Shown here one piece after another: positions 1-7,870 of a stretch of DNA of 64,000 nucleotides; the stretch's first letter is position 1; every line of letters begins with the position of its first letter. A program made the position numbers and the translations under genes. Source of the stretch: Hanamia caeni (GTDB lineage: Bacteria; Bacteroidota; Bacteroidia; Chitinophagales; Chitinophagaceae). Below the pieces are notes generated by a model. The model did no database searches. It was not told the DNA's origin and worked only from the letters and a program-made list of their open reading frames with translations. The stretch spans positions 124,001-188,000 of the forward strand of contig NZ_RJJR01000004.1 in assembly GCF_003721595.1 (NCBI RefSeq), read 5' to 3'.

Positions 1-558
1 TGACGCGCCGGCAAGCCAGGTTCCGTCAGAAAGTACTAAAATCTTATTTCTTACCGGTCCACGCCCACCATGGTCGCCCTTAACCAGTTCTTTAGCATCT
101 GACCAGGTTTCGCCCTCATCATCTGAAGTTTTTACCCAGGTTTCCCATTGAGGAATTTCTTTGCCTACTTTGAAGAATAAATAAATTTTTCCGCCGGGCG
201 CCTGGAACAATACCGGGTTCCAATGTGGCGTATTATTAATTTTAGCTACCTCAAATGTTTTTGACCAGTTGCCAGGTTTTCCTTTTGTCATCCAGATGCC
301 AACATCATCATCCTTTTCTTTTGTTCCCCCAAACCAGGCCGCAATAAATTCTCCGTTTTTTAAATGAATTATAGTGGATGCGTGACATTCAGGATAGGGC
401 TCATCGTCTCCAAAAAGAAATCCTTTCAGTGGAAGCGTATCCGACAGGTGAATACCATTCATGAAAAATGGAATTGACGGTTTTGAAAAAGAGTTGAATT
501 GAACAAACAAAATAATAAGAATAAAAATTACTCCCTTATGCACAAATGACTTTCTCAT
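1..558 (-). CDS. Sialidase/BNR-repeat family protein, N-terminal part (cut by window edge)
   Basis: The reading frame starts at an ATG at 558 and runs off the window without a stop, giving 186 residues. The first 26 or so residues form a signal peptide, with a basic MRKSFVHKG start and a hydrophobic stretch. The mature part carries the pattern of the exo-alpha-sialidase-like family: PECHASTIIHLKNGEF, then AAWFGGTKE, then WNPVLFQ, and an Asp-box-like SDDEGETW. These proteins are six-bladed propellers, secreted or periplasmic, that cleave or bind sialic acid or related sugars. It diverges from an N-acetylneuraminate lyase-like gene, which supports a role in releasing a sugar acid. The catalytic C-terminal part is outside the window, so activity cannot be judged. 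The family is fairly sure; the substrate is inferred. Confidence 0.8.
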   Translation of the reverse strand, partial: MRKSFVHKGVIFILIILFVQFNSFSKPSIPFFMNGIHLSDTLPLKGFLFGDDEPYPECHASTIIHLKNGEFIAAWFGGTKEKDDDVGIWMTKGKPGNWSKTFEVAKINNTPHWNPVLFQAPGGKIYLFFKVGKEIPQWETWVKTSDDEGETWSDAKELVKGDHGGRGPVRNKILVLSDGTWLAGAS

Positions 559-869
559 ATAAAAAATGGATAAAATTTAAACGAATTATTTAAAAAACAA
601 TGAAATTCATATAACGTCTATCGCCATACAGCCCACTATAAACTTCTGAAAAATACTGCATTTTTTTAGCTCCATGAATTTTTACCACACTTATGACAAG
701 ATGATACAATTGATGGATAATATACGTTAAAGAGCGCTCTGCATAGTGCTTTACTTTTGTAGCAATAGCGTAAATCGCGGCCTTAAGGAAAGGCAAAAAG
801 AGCTTATGAACTGTAACATATTTCTTCCAAATTGATTAGAATAACTTAAAACCACAAAAATTTTTCCTC
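559..869. other. Divergent intergenic region between sialidase-like and aldolase genes
   Basis: This 311-base stretch separates two divergent genes and should hold both promoters. A TAnnTTTG-type -7 element (TACTTTTG, 752-759) points toward the aldolase gene, but no TTTG box lies 19 nt upstream, so the assignment is weak. A 68-codon frame on the minus strand (590-796) shows no recognisable protein features and I regard it as chance. Confidence 0.4.
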
Positions 870-1811
870 ATGAAAGATAAGGTACCCCGTAAGTTTATCC
901 CCGTGATGCTGACTCCCTTTAAAGAGAATGGAGAAATTGATTTTGATGGCCTTGGCAAATTAACAGAATTATATATTCAAGCCGGCGCTAAAGGGCTTTT
1001 TGCCAATTGCCAATCCAGCGAAATGTATCAATTGTCGGCAGACGAAAGATTGCAAATCGTTAATCAAACATTGAAAATAGCGGATGGAAGAGTACCCGTA
1101 GTAGCAGTTGGTAATTTTGGTGAAACTATTGAAGAGCAAGCAGCCTTTGTTCGCCGGATTTATGATACAGGCGTTAATGCGGTAATCATTGTAACGAGCC
1201 TTGTAGCTGAAGAAAACGAAAGCGATGAGGTTTTTGATCAGCGAATATTTGAGCTGTTCAGGCTGACAGAAAATATCCCTCTCGGCTTTTATGAGTGTCC
1301 GGAGCCCTATAAAAGGGTGTTGAGTGCGCAACAACTTGAAAAATTTACTGCTACAGGTAGAATAATTTACCATAAAGATACGTGCCTCGACATTGATCAA
1401 ATCAAAAGTAAAATACAGTCAACACACGATATTCCCTCATTTGGTTTATATGATGCGTACGCTGTAAATGCGGTGGCATCTTTGGAAGCCGGGGCCGCAG
1501 GGCTTTCCTGTATCCAGGGTAATTTTTTTCCTGAATTGATTGCCTGGTTATGCGACCATTTTAACGACATTCATGCAAATGGAAATGTAACCAAAGTGCA
1601 GGAATTTTTAACGGGCCACATGGAAGTTATTCACCACGCATATCCGTTGGTGGCTAAATATTATCTCCAAAAGCGGGGAATCCACATTAATACCTTCACA
1701 AGAACTCCTACCGAAGCCTTTACCTCTGATGTGAAAGAGAAAGTAGATAGCCTGTTTGAAGAATATCAACATCTGAAACGTGAATTAGGTTATGAGCTTA
1801 GCAAAGTCTGA
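870..1811 (+). CDS. Dihydrodipicolinate synthase / N-acetylneuraminate lyase family aldolase
   Basis: The 313-residue protein is a class I pyruvate aldolase TIM barrel of about the usual length (290-310). The Schiff-base lysine is K169 in YHKDTC, and the catalytic tyrosine is Y141 in FYECPEPY. The phosphate/carboxylate-binding GTTGE motif of true DapA is replaced by CQSSEMYQLS, so this is not the lysine-pathway enzyme. Members of this branch cleave or form 2-keto-3-deoxy sugar acids or sialic acid. It diverges from a sialidase-like gene and is followed 6 nt later by a DUF3748 protein, which fits a sugar-acid catabolic operon. N-acetylneuraminate lyase is the favoured substrate assignment, by context only; a keto-deoxy-sugar-acid aldolase is the alternative. 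Confidence 0.85.
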   Translation: MKDKVPRKFIPVMLTPFKENGEIDFDGLGKLTELYIQAGAKGLFANCQSSEMYQLSADERLQIVNQTLKIADGRVPVVAVGNFGETIEEQAAFVRRIYDTGVNAVIIVTSLVAEENESDEVFDQRIFELFRLTENIPLGFYECPEPYKRVLSAQQLEKFTATGRIIYHKDTCLDIDQIKSKIQSTHDIPSFGLYDAYAVNAVASLEAGAAGLSCIQGNFFPELIAWLCDHFNDIHANGNVTKVQEFLTGHMEVIHHAYPLVAKYYLQKRGIHINTFTRTPTEAFTSDVKEKVDSLFEEYQHLKRELGYELSKV

Positions 1812-1817
1812 CACAAA

Positions 1818-3221
1818 ATGATGGATATTAAATATTGGATAATTTTCTTACCAGCGATATCTTTTATGCAGGCTTTTAGCCAACCCCAAATCATTGTAAA
1901 AAATGTGCGTGTTATGCAACTCACTCACGATCCAAATGGGCATACCATACACAATATGGAATGTTTTTCACCAGATGATCAGTGGATAGTTTACGATGGG
2001 CGCAATTATGATTCCCTGATCTCATCTACCGGAAATATTTCAATGGTAAATGTGGAAACAGGTGAAATCCGCGAACTTTATCATACCACACATCAAACAC
2101 AATATGGGCCAGGGGTGGGCGCGGCCACTTTTTCTCCTGCAGCAAACCGTATCATTTTTATTCATGGTATCAGAAATTCTGATGAAAAGAACCCTTATGA
2201 TTTTACCCGGCGCACGGGGGTGGCAATTGATGTTGCAAAACCACTTCACCCGATTTTTATGGACGCAAGGGATATTACTCCGCCATTTACTCCTGGCGCC
2301 TTACGCGGTGGAACGCATGCGCATAACTGGAGCGCTGATGGAAAGTGGATCAGCTTTACCTATAATGATTATATACTGCAACAACTGGAAAAAAAAGATT
2401 CCTCTGTAAAAGACCTTCGAACGGTTGGTATCATGGTGCCTGGCCATCCCGTACATGTGGCTGAAGACCCATTACTGGAAAACAATAGCGGAAAGATGTT
2501 TGCGGTAGTCGTTGCTGAAGTTACAGAAAATCCCAAACCGGGAAGTGACGAAATTGACCGCGCTTTTGATGAAGGGTGGATTGGGTCTAAGGGTTATCAA
2601 AAAAAAGATGGAAAATGGCAGCACAGGGCCATTGCTTTCCAGGGCGAAGTAGTGAACAATGATGGATCAAAAAAGTCCGAAGTTTTTGTGGCAGATCTTC
2701 CTGAAGATGTAACAAAACCAAAATCCGGTAAACCCCTGGAAGGCGGCATTGCTTCGCGTCCAAATGTGCCGGCAGGAGTGCACCAGCGAAGGATAACCTA
2801 CACTTACAATGGCATTCAGGGCCCGAGACATTGGCTAAGAAGCACACCTGATGGCAGTCTTATTGCATTCTTAGGCAAAGATGATAAAGGTATTGTGCAA
2901 TTATTTGGCGTGTCGCCGAATGGGGGAGATATAAAGCAGTTTTCCTTTAATAATTCCTCAATCCAGGGGCCTTTTAATTTTAGCCCTGACGGAAAGTACT
3001 TTGCTTATCTTGCCGATAACAGCGTATTCGTTACAGAACTTTCTACCGGCAAATCTCAACGGCTGACTCCACCAATCTCTAATCAAGAAAAACTAACCGG
3101 ATCAGTTGTATGGTCAAACGACGGCTTTATGCTTGCCTTTAATAAATATGTAAAAGATAAAACAACAGGAAAATTATTCCTTCAGATTTTTGTAATAAAA
3201 TTGAATTCTCTTAAAAGATAG
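1818..3221 (+). CDS. DUF3748 (YidR-like) TolB/beta-propeller secreted protein
   Basis: This 467-residue protein has an N-terminal signal peptide ending near AFSQ (about residue 22), so it is exported. The body shows repeated propeller-blade motifs of the TolB/WD40 type, such as FSPDDQWIVYDGR, FSPAANRIIF, WSADGKWISFTYND and FSPDGKYFAYLAD. The overall pattern matches the DUF3748 family, which includes E. coli YidR, a protein of unknown biochemical role. The gene begins 6 nt after the aldolase stop and is almost certainly co-transcribed with it. A sugar-related accessory role is an inference from the neighbours; the family itself has no assigned reaction. Two ATG codons are adjacent and the first is used here. 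Confidence 0.75.
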   Translation: MMDIKYWIIFLPAISFMQAFSQPQIIVKNVRVMQLTHDPNGHTIHNMECFSPDDQWIVYDGRNYDSLISSTGNISMVNVETGEIRELYHTTHQTQYGPGVGAATFSPAANRIIFIHGIRNSDEKNPYDFTRRTGVAIDVAKPLHPIFMDARDITPPFTPGALRGGTHAHNWSADGKWISFTYNDYILQQLEKKDSSVKDLRTVGIMVPGHPVHVAEDPLLENNSGKMFAVVVAEVTENPKPGSDEIDRAFDEGWIGSKGYQKKDGKWQHRAIAFQGEVVNNDGSKKSEVFVADLPEDVTKPKSGKPLEGGIASRPNVPAGVHQRRITYTYNGIQGPRHWLRSTPDGSLIAFLGKDDKGIVQLFGVSPNGGDIKQFSFNNSSIQGPFNFSPDGKYFAYLADNSVFVTELSTGKSQRLTPPISNQEKLTGSVVWSNDGFMLAFNKYVKDKTTGKLFLQIFVIKLNSLKR

Positions 3222-3230
3222 AATTTCTTT

Positions 3231-4127
3231 TTACTGGTATACAGCAGCCGTATCGGCCATTTTTTCTGTCATAAGATACTCCCTTTTATAAGTCAGGGGC
3301 GTCATTCGAATCACTTTTTTAAACTGCCTGTAAAAATTGGAAATATTATAAAATCCGCATTTATCAGCTATTTGCTCAATGCTAAGTTTATCTTCAATAA
3401 GAAAATAGCACGCATGATTGATGCGGATTTCAGTTAAAAAATCATAATATGTTTTGTTGGTCATTAGTTTAAAATAACGGCAAAAGGAGGTTGCGGTAAG
3501 ATTGCTTATACTGGCGATTTTATCGAGCGTGATGTGCTGCGAATAATTGGCCATGGTATAGCTGTATACGATATTTAATCTTTCGGTTTCGTATTTATCA
3601 GATTGATAAAAGCTTTGTTCCCTCGTTACCTGGTAATATTCTTTTGTTTCTGACAAAACCTGCAAAATTGATAATAAGGCGATCAGCCGGTCAAGGTTTT
3701 CAGCTTTTGAAGCGGATTCAATCAGCGGAATCAGTTTTTCACGCGCTTCATTTACTATTACCATTCCTCTTTTTGCCTTTTCGTATAGCATAGGCAGGTG
3801 CCGTGCTTCAGGCAAGGATAGCATTTCATCTCCCATAAAATTTGACGAAAAGTGGAGTACGATGGCTTCCACACCCGGATGGTTGTTACTTTGATTTGGC
3901 TCCTGCCGGCAATGCCATTTGTGTGGCACATTTTCTCCGAGCAAAACTATTTCGCCATCAGAAAAATTGCTGATGTTATCACCAATAAACCGAACACCTT
4001 GTCCTTTAATCAGGTAGTGTAGTTCCAACTCGGGATGATAATGCCATAACGATCCAAACGAGGTATCACGGCGAATACTAAAGGAAGATTCTAATTGTGA
4101 CGGCACTTTATGGAAATGAGGTTTCAT
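3231..4127 (-). CDS. AraC family transcriptional regulator with N-terminal cupin domain
   Basis: The 298-residue protein has an N-terminal cupin-like sugar-sensing region (about 20-100) with WHYHPELELHYLIKG and GEIVLLGENVPHKW. Its C-terminal double helix-turn-helix of the AraC/XylS type covers roughly 195-290, with LDKIASISNLTATSFCRYFK and IEQIADKCGFYNISNFYRQF. It is convergent with the aldolase/DUF3748 operon, with only 9 nt between stop codons, and probably controls that locus. AraC proteins of this layout usually activate sugar catabolic genes upon ligand binding. The ligand is unknown; a sialic or sugar acid is an inference from the neighbours. Confidence 0.9.
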   Translation of the reverse strand: MKPHFHKVPSQLESSFSIRRDTSFGSLWHYHPELELHYLIKGQGVRFIGDNISNFSDGEIVLLGENVPHKWHCRQEPNQSNNHPGVEAIVLHFSSNFMGDEMLSLPEARHLPMLYEKAKRGMVIVNEAREKLIPLIESASKAENLDRLIALLSILQVLSETKEYYQVTREQSFYQSDKYETERLNIVYSYTMANYSQHITLDKIASISNLTATSFCRYFKLMTNKTYYDFLTEIRINHACYFLIEDKLSIEQIADKCGFYNISNFYRQFKKVIRMTPLTYKREYLMTEKMADTAAVYQ

Positions 4128-4432
4128 AATTGCAGATAATTAGAGTTATCAAAATACGTAATTAAAAATAGGGGAAAAGATTGGAACTACGAATTCTTTT
4201 TATAAAAAAATCGGGATAAGATCTAAGAGATTTTCATTTACTCAGAATACTCTTTTTTTGCGGCAAATGGCCAGGCGTTTTCGCTGCCAATTGATTTTTC
4301 CTGTTTGAAGAAAACGCAATTTTGAAATTATGAAAAGTAAATTTTGGTTAAAGAGGAAAGTCTTCAGCGAAAATGTTCGACATTTGTTTTTTTGTATAAA
4401 ATGATGCAGGTTTTGTGTCAAATAAATTAAGT

Positions 4433-5083
4433 ATGAAATTTTTAAATGTTGTTATTAAATATCGTCTGCACCTTGGAATCCTTTTTTTAATTCTTGCGGT
4501 AATAGTAAATATCGAAGCCAGTTTCTGGCCTTCATTTGTGTTATATTTAATAGCTGCCATCCTGATTATTGGCCATTTTTTGTTTGGCCCGATGAGGCTC
4601 ATCCAGGGTTTTATGGAAAATGGAGACATGGAGGGCGCTCAAAAAGTGATTGATTCGATCTGGTTTCCGGGCCTGCTCATAAAACCTGTTCGCTCCGTTT
4701 ATTTTACTTTAAAGGGCAATCTTGCAATGGCCAACCAGGACTTTGATACTGCCGAAGCCCACATGAAAAAAAGCCTCAAATTGGGCATGCCTATGAAGGA
4801 AGCCGAAGGCGCCAACAAGCTTCAATTGGGAATGCTGGCAATGCAAAAAGGTAATATGAGGGAATCTGAAAACTACATCCGCCAGGCAATCCGGGCTGGG
4901 CTACCTGATAAGGAAAATGAAGCAGCAGCTTACCTTCAATTGTGTTCTATCATGATCAATAAGAGGGAATTCAGGGCCGCCAAAGAATATTTCAGAAAGG
5001 TGAAAAAATTAAATCCTTCTACCCCCCAGATTGCAGACCAGGTAAAGCAAATGGAAAAATACATCAGCCGCATGCCGGGATAA
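4433..5083 (+). CDS. Membrane-anchored TPR-like protein
   Basis: The protein starts with two hydrophobic helices, about residues 8-28 and 31-50 from the ATG at 4433, followed by a soluble part made of tetratricopeptide-like helical repeats. Examples are ANQDFDTAEAHMKKSLKLG, KGNMRESENYIRQAIRAG and KREFRAAKEYFRKVKKLNP. TPR repeats mediate protein-protein contacts, so this is probably an inner-membrane scaffold facing the cytoplasm. An in-frame GTG at 4415 would add six residues; I prefer the ATG because it puts the first membrane helix close to the N-terminus. It stands alone and is convergent with the methyltransferase gene. Specific function is unknown. Confidence 0.75.
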   Translation: MKFLNVVIKYRLHLGILFLILAVIVNIEASFWPSFVLYLIAAILIIGHFLFGPMRLIQGFMENGDMEGAQKVIDSIWFPGLLIKPVRSVYFTLKGNLAMANQDFDTAEAHMKKSLKLGMPMKEAEGANKLQLGMLAMQKGNMRESENYIRQAIRAGLPDKENEAAAYLQLCSIMINKREFRAAKEYFRKVKKLNPSTPQIADQVKQMEKYISRMPG

Positions 5084-5104
5084 TAATAGTTATTGGTCTA
5101 TTAG

Positions 5105-5277
5105 TTTATTGGTTAATAAGTCAGGCCAATAAAAATGAAAATAAAAATTACTGATAAAAGCTTGTTTACTGCAAAATTGGTATTTTTTGGAAATATTGGG
5201 ACGATAATTTTCAAAATAAAAATTCTTAATAAAAATTTGTTTACTGGAATTTTACCATAAACTAATTAACCAATAAA
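5105..5277. repeat. Intergenic element with 13-bp inverted ends and two internal direct repeats
   Basis: Between two convergent genes, TTTATTGGTTAAT (5105-5117) recurs as its exact reverse complement at 5265-5277. Inside lie two copies of an AT-rich unit read on the minus strand, AGTAAACAAG...AATTTTTAT (5141-5170) and AGTAAACAAA...AATTTTTATT (5213-5245). The same unit occurs alone at 13411, 43374, 45613 and 50124. The arrangement looks like a small non-coding repeat element or a bidirectional termination region. No coding frame is visible. Confidence 0.5.
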
Positions 5278-5281
5278 AGAC

Positions 5282-5971
5282 TTACGCCTGCAATAAAAAA
5301 ATAACCGGCTTCTTATGTAGATCTAACTTTACCTTTTTCCAGTCCTCAATCGTTTTGGTTTTGATAAATTCGGCAGTCGAGGTGATTTCAGCCGCGATGC
5401 AAAGCCTCGTAGATGTATTGCCATGAGCTAAAATTGTTTCGAGCAATTTGTTATTCCTGTAAGGTGTTTCAATAAAAATTTGCGTACAGTTTTTTTGCAA
5501 AGATTCTGCTTCAAGTTGTTTTATCTTTTTTATTCTTGCCGCATTATCAATCGGTAAATATCCGGCAAATGAAAACTGTTGCCCGTTCAAACCGCTTGCC
5601 ATTAAAGCCAGTAATATGGAATTTGGCCCTACGAGGGGCTTTATTTCTTCATGCATCTTTTGCGCTTCAGCGATTAAAACCTGGCCGGGATCGGCTACTC
5701 CCGGACATCCGGCTTCACTGATAATCGCGATGTTCTTTTTATCGCGTATTCTTTCCCGGAAAATTGAAATTTGTTCTTCTTCTGCTTTGTGAATTGTATG
5801 CCATTCAAAATCGTCAATCACAATTTCTTTGTCCATCGCTTTTAAAAATCGCCGCGCGGTTCTTTCGTTTTCTGCAAAAATTTCCGTGCATTTTTTTACG
5901 GCTTCCATCACATAGGCTGGTATGGTTTCAACCGCATTTTCAGATAAAAAAGAAGGGATCAGGTATATCAT
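5282..5971 (-). CDS. SAM-dependent tetrapyrrole-methylase-fold methyltransferase, RsmI-like
   Basis: The 229-residue protein has the tetrapyrrole (corrin/porphyrin) methylase fold seen in RsmI, the enzyme that 2'-O-methylates C1402 of 16S rRNA. The diagnostic loop SEAGCPGVADPG lies near 105-117, followed by PLVGPNSILLALMASG (about 133-148) and FAGYLP. It is shorter than E. coli RsmI (286 residues) because the C-terminal extension is missing. The usual NLGDIT-type N-terminal loop reads PSFLSENAVETIP here. It may be the divergent paralogue common in this phylum rather than the orthologue. The target RNA is therefore uncertain. Confidence 0.85.
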   Translation of the reverse strand: MIYLIPSFLSENAVETIPAYVMEAVKKCTEIFAENERTARRFLKAMDKEIVIDDFEWHTIHKAEEEQISIFRERIRDKKNIAIISEAGCPGVADPGQVLIAEAQKMHEEIKPLVGPNSILLALMASGLNGQQFSFAGYLPIDNAARIKKIKQLEAESLQKNCTQIFIETPYRNNKLLETILAHGNTSTRLCIAAEITSTAEFIKTKTIEDWKKVKLDLHKKPVIFLLQA

Positions 5972-6039
5972 TTACGGTAAATTATCTTGAATCTTTTTAA
6001 AAAGAAAGCATTTTACTTTGTAAAATTGTTTTGAAAATT

Positions 6040-6645
6040 ATGAAAAAAGTTCCGTTGTCTTTTTATCAAAGAAAGAATGTTGTACAAATTGCCCGGGAGT
6101 TATTGGGCAAAATAGTGGTAACGCGGTTTGCAGGAAATATTACTTCGGGCAGGATTGTAGAAACAGAAGCTTATGTAGCCATTACCGATAAAGCTTCGCA
6201 TTCCTTTGGAGGAAGAAGGACTCCGCGAAATGAACACATGTATTCACCGGCTGGCACTGCCTATGTTTATGTTTGTTATGGCCTGCACCAGATGCTCAAC
6301 ATAGTTACAAACGAAAAGGAAATACCGGATGCGGTTCTCATAAGAGGCATTGAACCATTGGAAGGAATTAAGGCAATGGCCGCGCGCACTGGAAAAAACG
6401 AGAGTGACGCCAGCATTACACGTGGCCCCGGAAATGTAGGAAAAGCGCTTGGCATTTTTAAACATCATTCAGGCCTGTTTCTTTTGGATGATGAAATTTA
6501 TTTGCTGGATGATAATATACGTTTCAGCGATAACCAGGTTGGCGTCAGTAAAAGAATCGGGGTGGAAAGTGCGGGTCCGGATAGCCTGCTTCCTTATCGT
6601 TTTTATGTGAAAGGAAACAGATATGTTAGTGGCAGGAATATTTAG
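6040..6645 (+). CDS. DNA-3-methyladenine glycosylase (AAG/MPG family)
   Basis: This roughly 200-residue protein matches the alkyladenine glycosylase family, which excises 3-methyladenine and other alkylated purines to start base excision repair. Characteristic segments are ARELLGKIVV, RIVETEAYVAITDKASHS, RRTPRNEHMYSPAGTAYVY, CYGLHQMLNIV and AVLIRGIEPLEG. The E in VETEAY is the conserved active-site glutamate of the family. Length is normal for bacterial members. An in-frame TTG at 6031 would add three residues; the ATG at 6040 is the better start. It is divergent from the RsmI-like gene and appears to be a single-gene unit. Confidence 0.92.
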   Translation: MKKVPLSFYQRKNVVQIARELLGKIVVTRFAGNITSGRIVETEAYVAITDKASHSFGGRRTPRNEHMYSPAGTAYVYVCYGLHQMLNIVTNEKEIPDAVLIRGIEPLEGIKAMAARTGKNESDASITRGPGNVGKALGIFKHHSGLFLLDDEIYLLDDNIRFSDNQVGVSKRIGVESAGPDSLLPYRFYVKGNRYVSGRNI

Positions 6646-6799
6646 TTAGTTTATTTTCAAAAGCGAATTCGCTCTAAATAGCTTCATGATCAAGGGAAAA
6701 TTTATTTTAAATTATCTTTAAAACTGCTGATAAGCTTAGATTTCTTCTGACAAATCGATTAGGTACTTGAAATTTATTTGGGAAAAAATAAAAAATAAA

Positions 6800-6830
6800 T
6801 TTGTTGATATTATTTTCTCACTTACTTTTG
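6800..6830 (+). promoter_or_regulatory. Promoter of the aromatic amino acid operon
   Basis: A TTTG -33 box (6800-6803) is followed after exactly 19 nt by TACTTTTG (6823-6830), a perfect TAnnTTTG -7 element of the Bacteroidota primary sigma factor. The predicted start falls within a few nucleotides of the leader-peptide ATG at 6838, so that transcript would have almost no untranslated leader. Confidence 0.75.
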
Positions 6831-6837
6831 CGCAGCA

Positions 6838-6915
6838 ATGACATTCGAAAAAGCAAATACCGGATTCTTTTATTTTAGCTTCTATTTTAGTCGCAGACCG
6901 GGATGCTTTTGTTAA
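6838..6915 (+). CDS. Phe/Tyr-rich attenuator leader peptide of the pheA operon
   Basis: A 25-codon frame encodes a peptide with seven Phe and two Tyr. The core FFYFSFYF occupies codons 10-17, and the frame ends in TAA at 6913. It sits directly downstream of a consensus promoter and upstream of a terminator hairpin that precedes the prephenate dehydratase gene. This is the arrangement expected of a ribosome-stalling sensor for charged tRNA-Phe (and tRNA-Tyr), as in the enteric pheA and pheST leaders. Codons 21-22 (CCG GGA) overlap the antiterminator strand, which couples translation to RNA folding. Confidence 0.85.
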   Translation: MTFEKANTGFFYFSFYFSRRPGCFC

Positions 6916-6974
6916 AAATGAAAATAAAAATTAGCAATAGAGAATCCCGGCAAAAATGGCCGGGATTTTTGTTT
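6898..6974 (+). promoter_or_regulatory. Transcription attenuator (antiterminator/terminator switch) before pheA
   Basis: The segment CCGGGAT at 6898-6904, inside the leader peptide frame, can pair over 7 bp with ATCCCGG at 6944-6950. The same bases form the left arm of the downstream terminator stem, so the two structures exclude each other. A ribosome stalled in the Phe/Tyr run would leave 6898-6904 free and prevent termination. A ribosome reaching the stop codon would cover it and allow termination. The operon downstream makes Phe and Tyr, so the logic is consistent. Confidence 0.82.
6943..6974 (+). terminator. Attenuator terminator hairpin
   Basis: A 9-bp stem, AATCCCGGC (6943-6951) with GCCGGGATT (6959-6967), closes a 7-nt loop and runs into a T-rich tract to 6974. 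An ATG at 6956 lies in the loop and is in frame with pheA, but it cannot be a sensible start for that gene. Confidence 0.88.
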
Positions 6975-6994
6975 ATAAGACCGAATATCTTCAG

Positions 6995-7870
6995 ATGAAT
7001 AAAAAAATTGCCATACAGGGCTTTGAAGGAAGTTTTCACCAGGCCGCCGCGCGCCAGTTCTTTGGCGAGGACGTTGAAGTAATTTGCTGCTCCACTTTTA
7101 GGGATGTAGTTAAGATCGCAAGTGATCAAAGCAAGAGCGATGGAGGATTGATGGCTATAGAAAACTCCATCGCGGGAAGCATTCTCCCCAACTACAATCT
7201 TTTACTAAAAAGCAATTTAAAAATTATTGGTGAAGTATATCTTCAAATCAATCAGCATCTGATGGTTAACCCCGGGGTTGAATTATCCGACATTCGCGAG
7301 GTTCATTCTCATCCGATGGCGCTTTTGCAATGCATGGATTTTTTGGAACAAAACAATTGGAAATTGATTGAAACTGAAGATACGGCGCTCAGCGCGCAAA
7401 TGGTGCATGAGCAACGGTGCAGGCACATAGCCGCTATTGCCGGCGATCTGGCAGCAGAACTTTTTGACCTGGATATCATCGCTCCCGATATCCACACTCA
7501 GAAAAATAATTACACGAGGTTTTGGGCACTGCAAAGGGAAGATTCCGGTTCCGGCGTGGAAAATGCCAACAAGGCTTCCATCATATTCGAAACAGATCAT
7601 TCTAAAGGTAGTCTTGCGAAGGTTCTGGCGAAAATTTCTGACGGCGATGTAAATCTCAGCAAATTGCAATCCATGCCGATTCCGGGAAGTGACTGGAAGT
7701 ATGCATTTCACGCCGATTGCGAGTTTACGGAAATTGAACATTTATATACAGTACTTGAAAGCATAAGGCCCTTCACCGCGGCAGTTAAGGTGTACGGTAT
7801 TTATAAAAATGGAAAAACGCCAAGGTCGTGGCCGCAGGCGGTTGCCAATCAAATTTATAATGGTAAATAA
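6995..7870 (+). CDS. pheA: Prephenate dehydratase
   Basis: The enzyme converts prephenate to phenylpyruvate in phenylalanine synthesis. From the ATG at 6995 the protein has 291 residues, normal for a monofunctional dehydratase. The N-terminal half carries IAIQGFEGSFHQAAARQFFG and GLMAIENSIAGSI. The catalytic TRF motif appears in NNYTRFWAL. The C-terminal ACT domain (about 195-275) includes KGSLAKVLAKISD and LSKLQSMPIPG, so feedback inhibition by Phe is expected. An upstream in-frame ATG (6956) lies in the attenuator terminator loop and is rejected. It is the first gene of the aromatic operon, and its stop overlaps the next start by one base (TAATG). Confidence 0.95.
   Translation: MNKKIAIQGFEGSFHQAAARQFFGEDVEVICCSTFRDVVKIASDQSKSDGGLMAIENSIAGSILPNYNLLLKSNLKIIGEVYLQINQHLMVNPGVELSDIREVHSHPMALLQCMDFLEQNNWKLIETEDTALSAQMVHEQRCRHIAAIAGDLAAELFDLDIIAPDIHTQKNNYTRFWALQREDSGSGVENANKASIIFETDHSKGSLAKVLAKISDGDVNLSKLQSMPIPGSDWKYAFHADCEFTEIEHLYTVLESIRPFTAAVKVYGIYKNGKTPRSWPQAVANQIYNGK

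Noticed and set aside
590..796. 68-codon minus-strand frame in the divergent region next to the sialidase-like gene
   Set aside because: No protein-like features, and it occupies the region where both promoters must lie.
4348..4629. 93-codon minus-strand frame overlapping the TPR-like gene
   Set aside because: It is the antisense shadow of the membrane-helix region of that gene and has no recognisable features.
6956..6994. Upstream ATG for pheA adding 13 residues
   Set aside because: The codon is in the loop of the attenuator terminator and the added residues do not belong to the prephenate dehydratase N-terminus.
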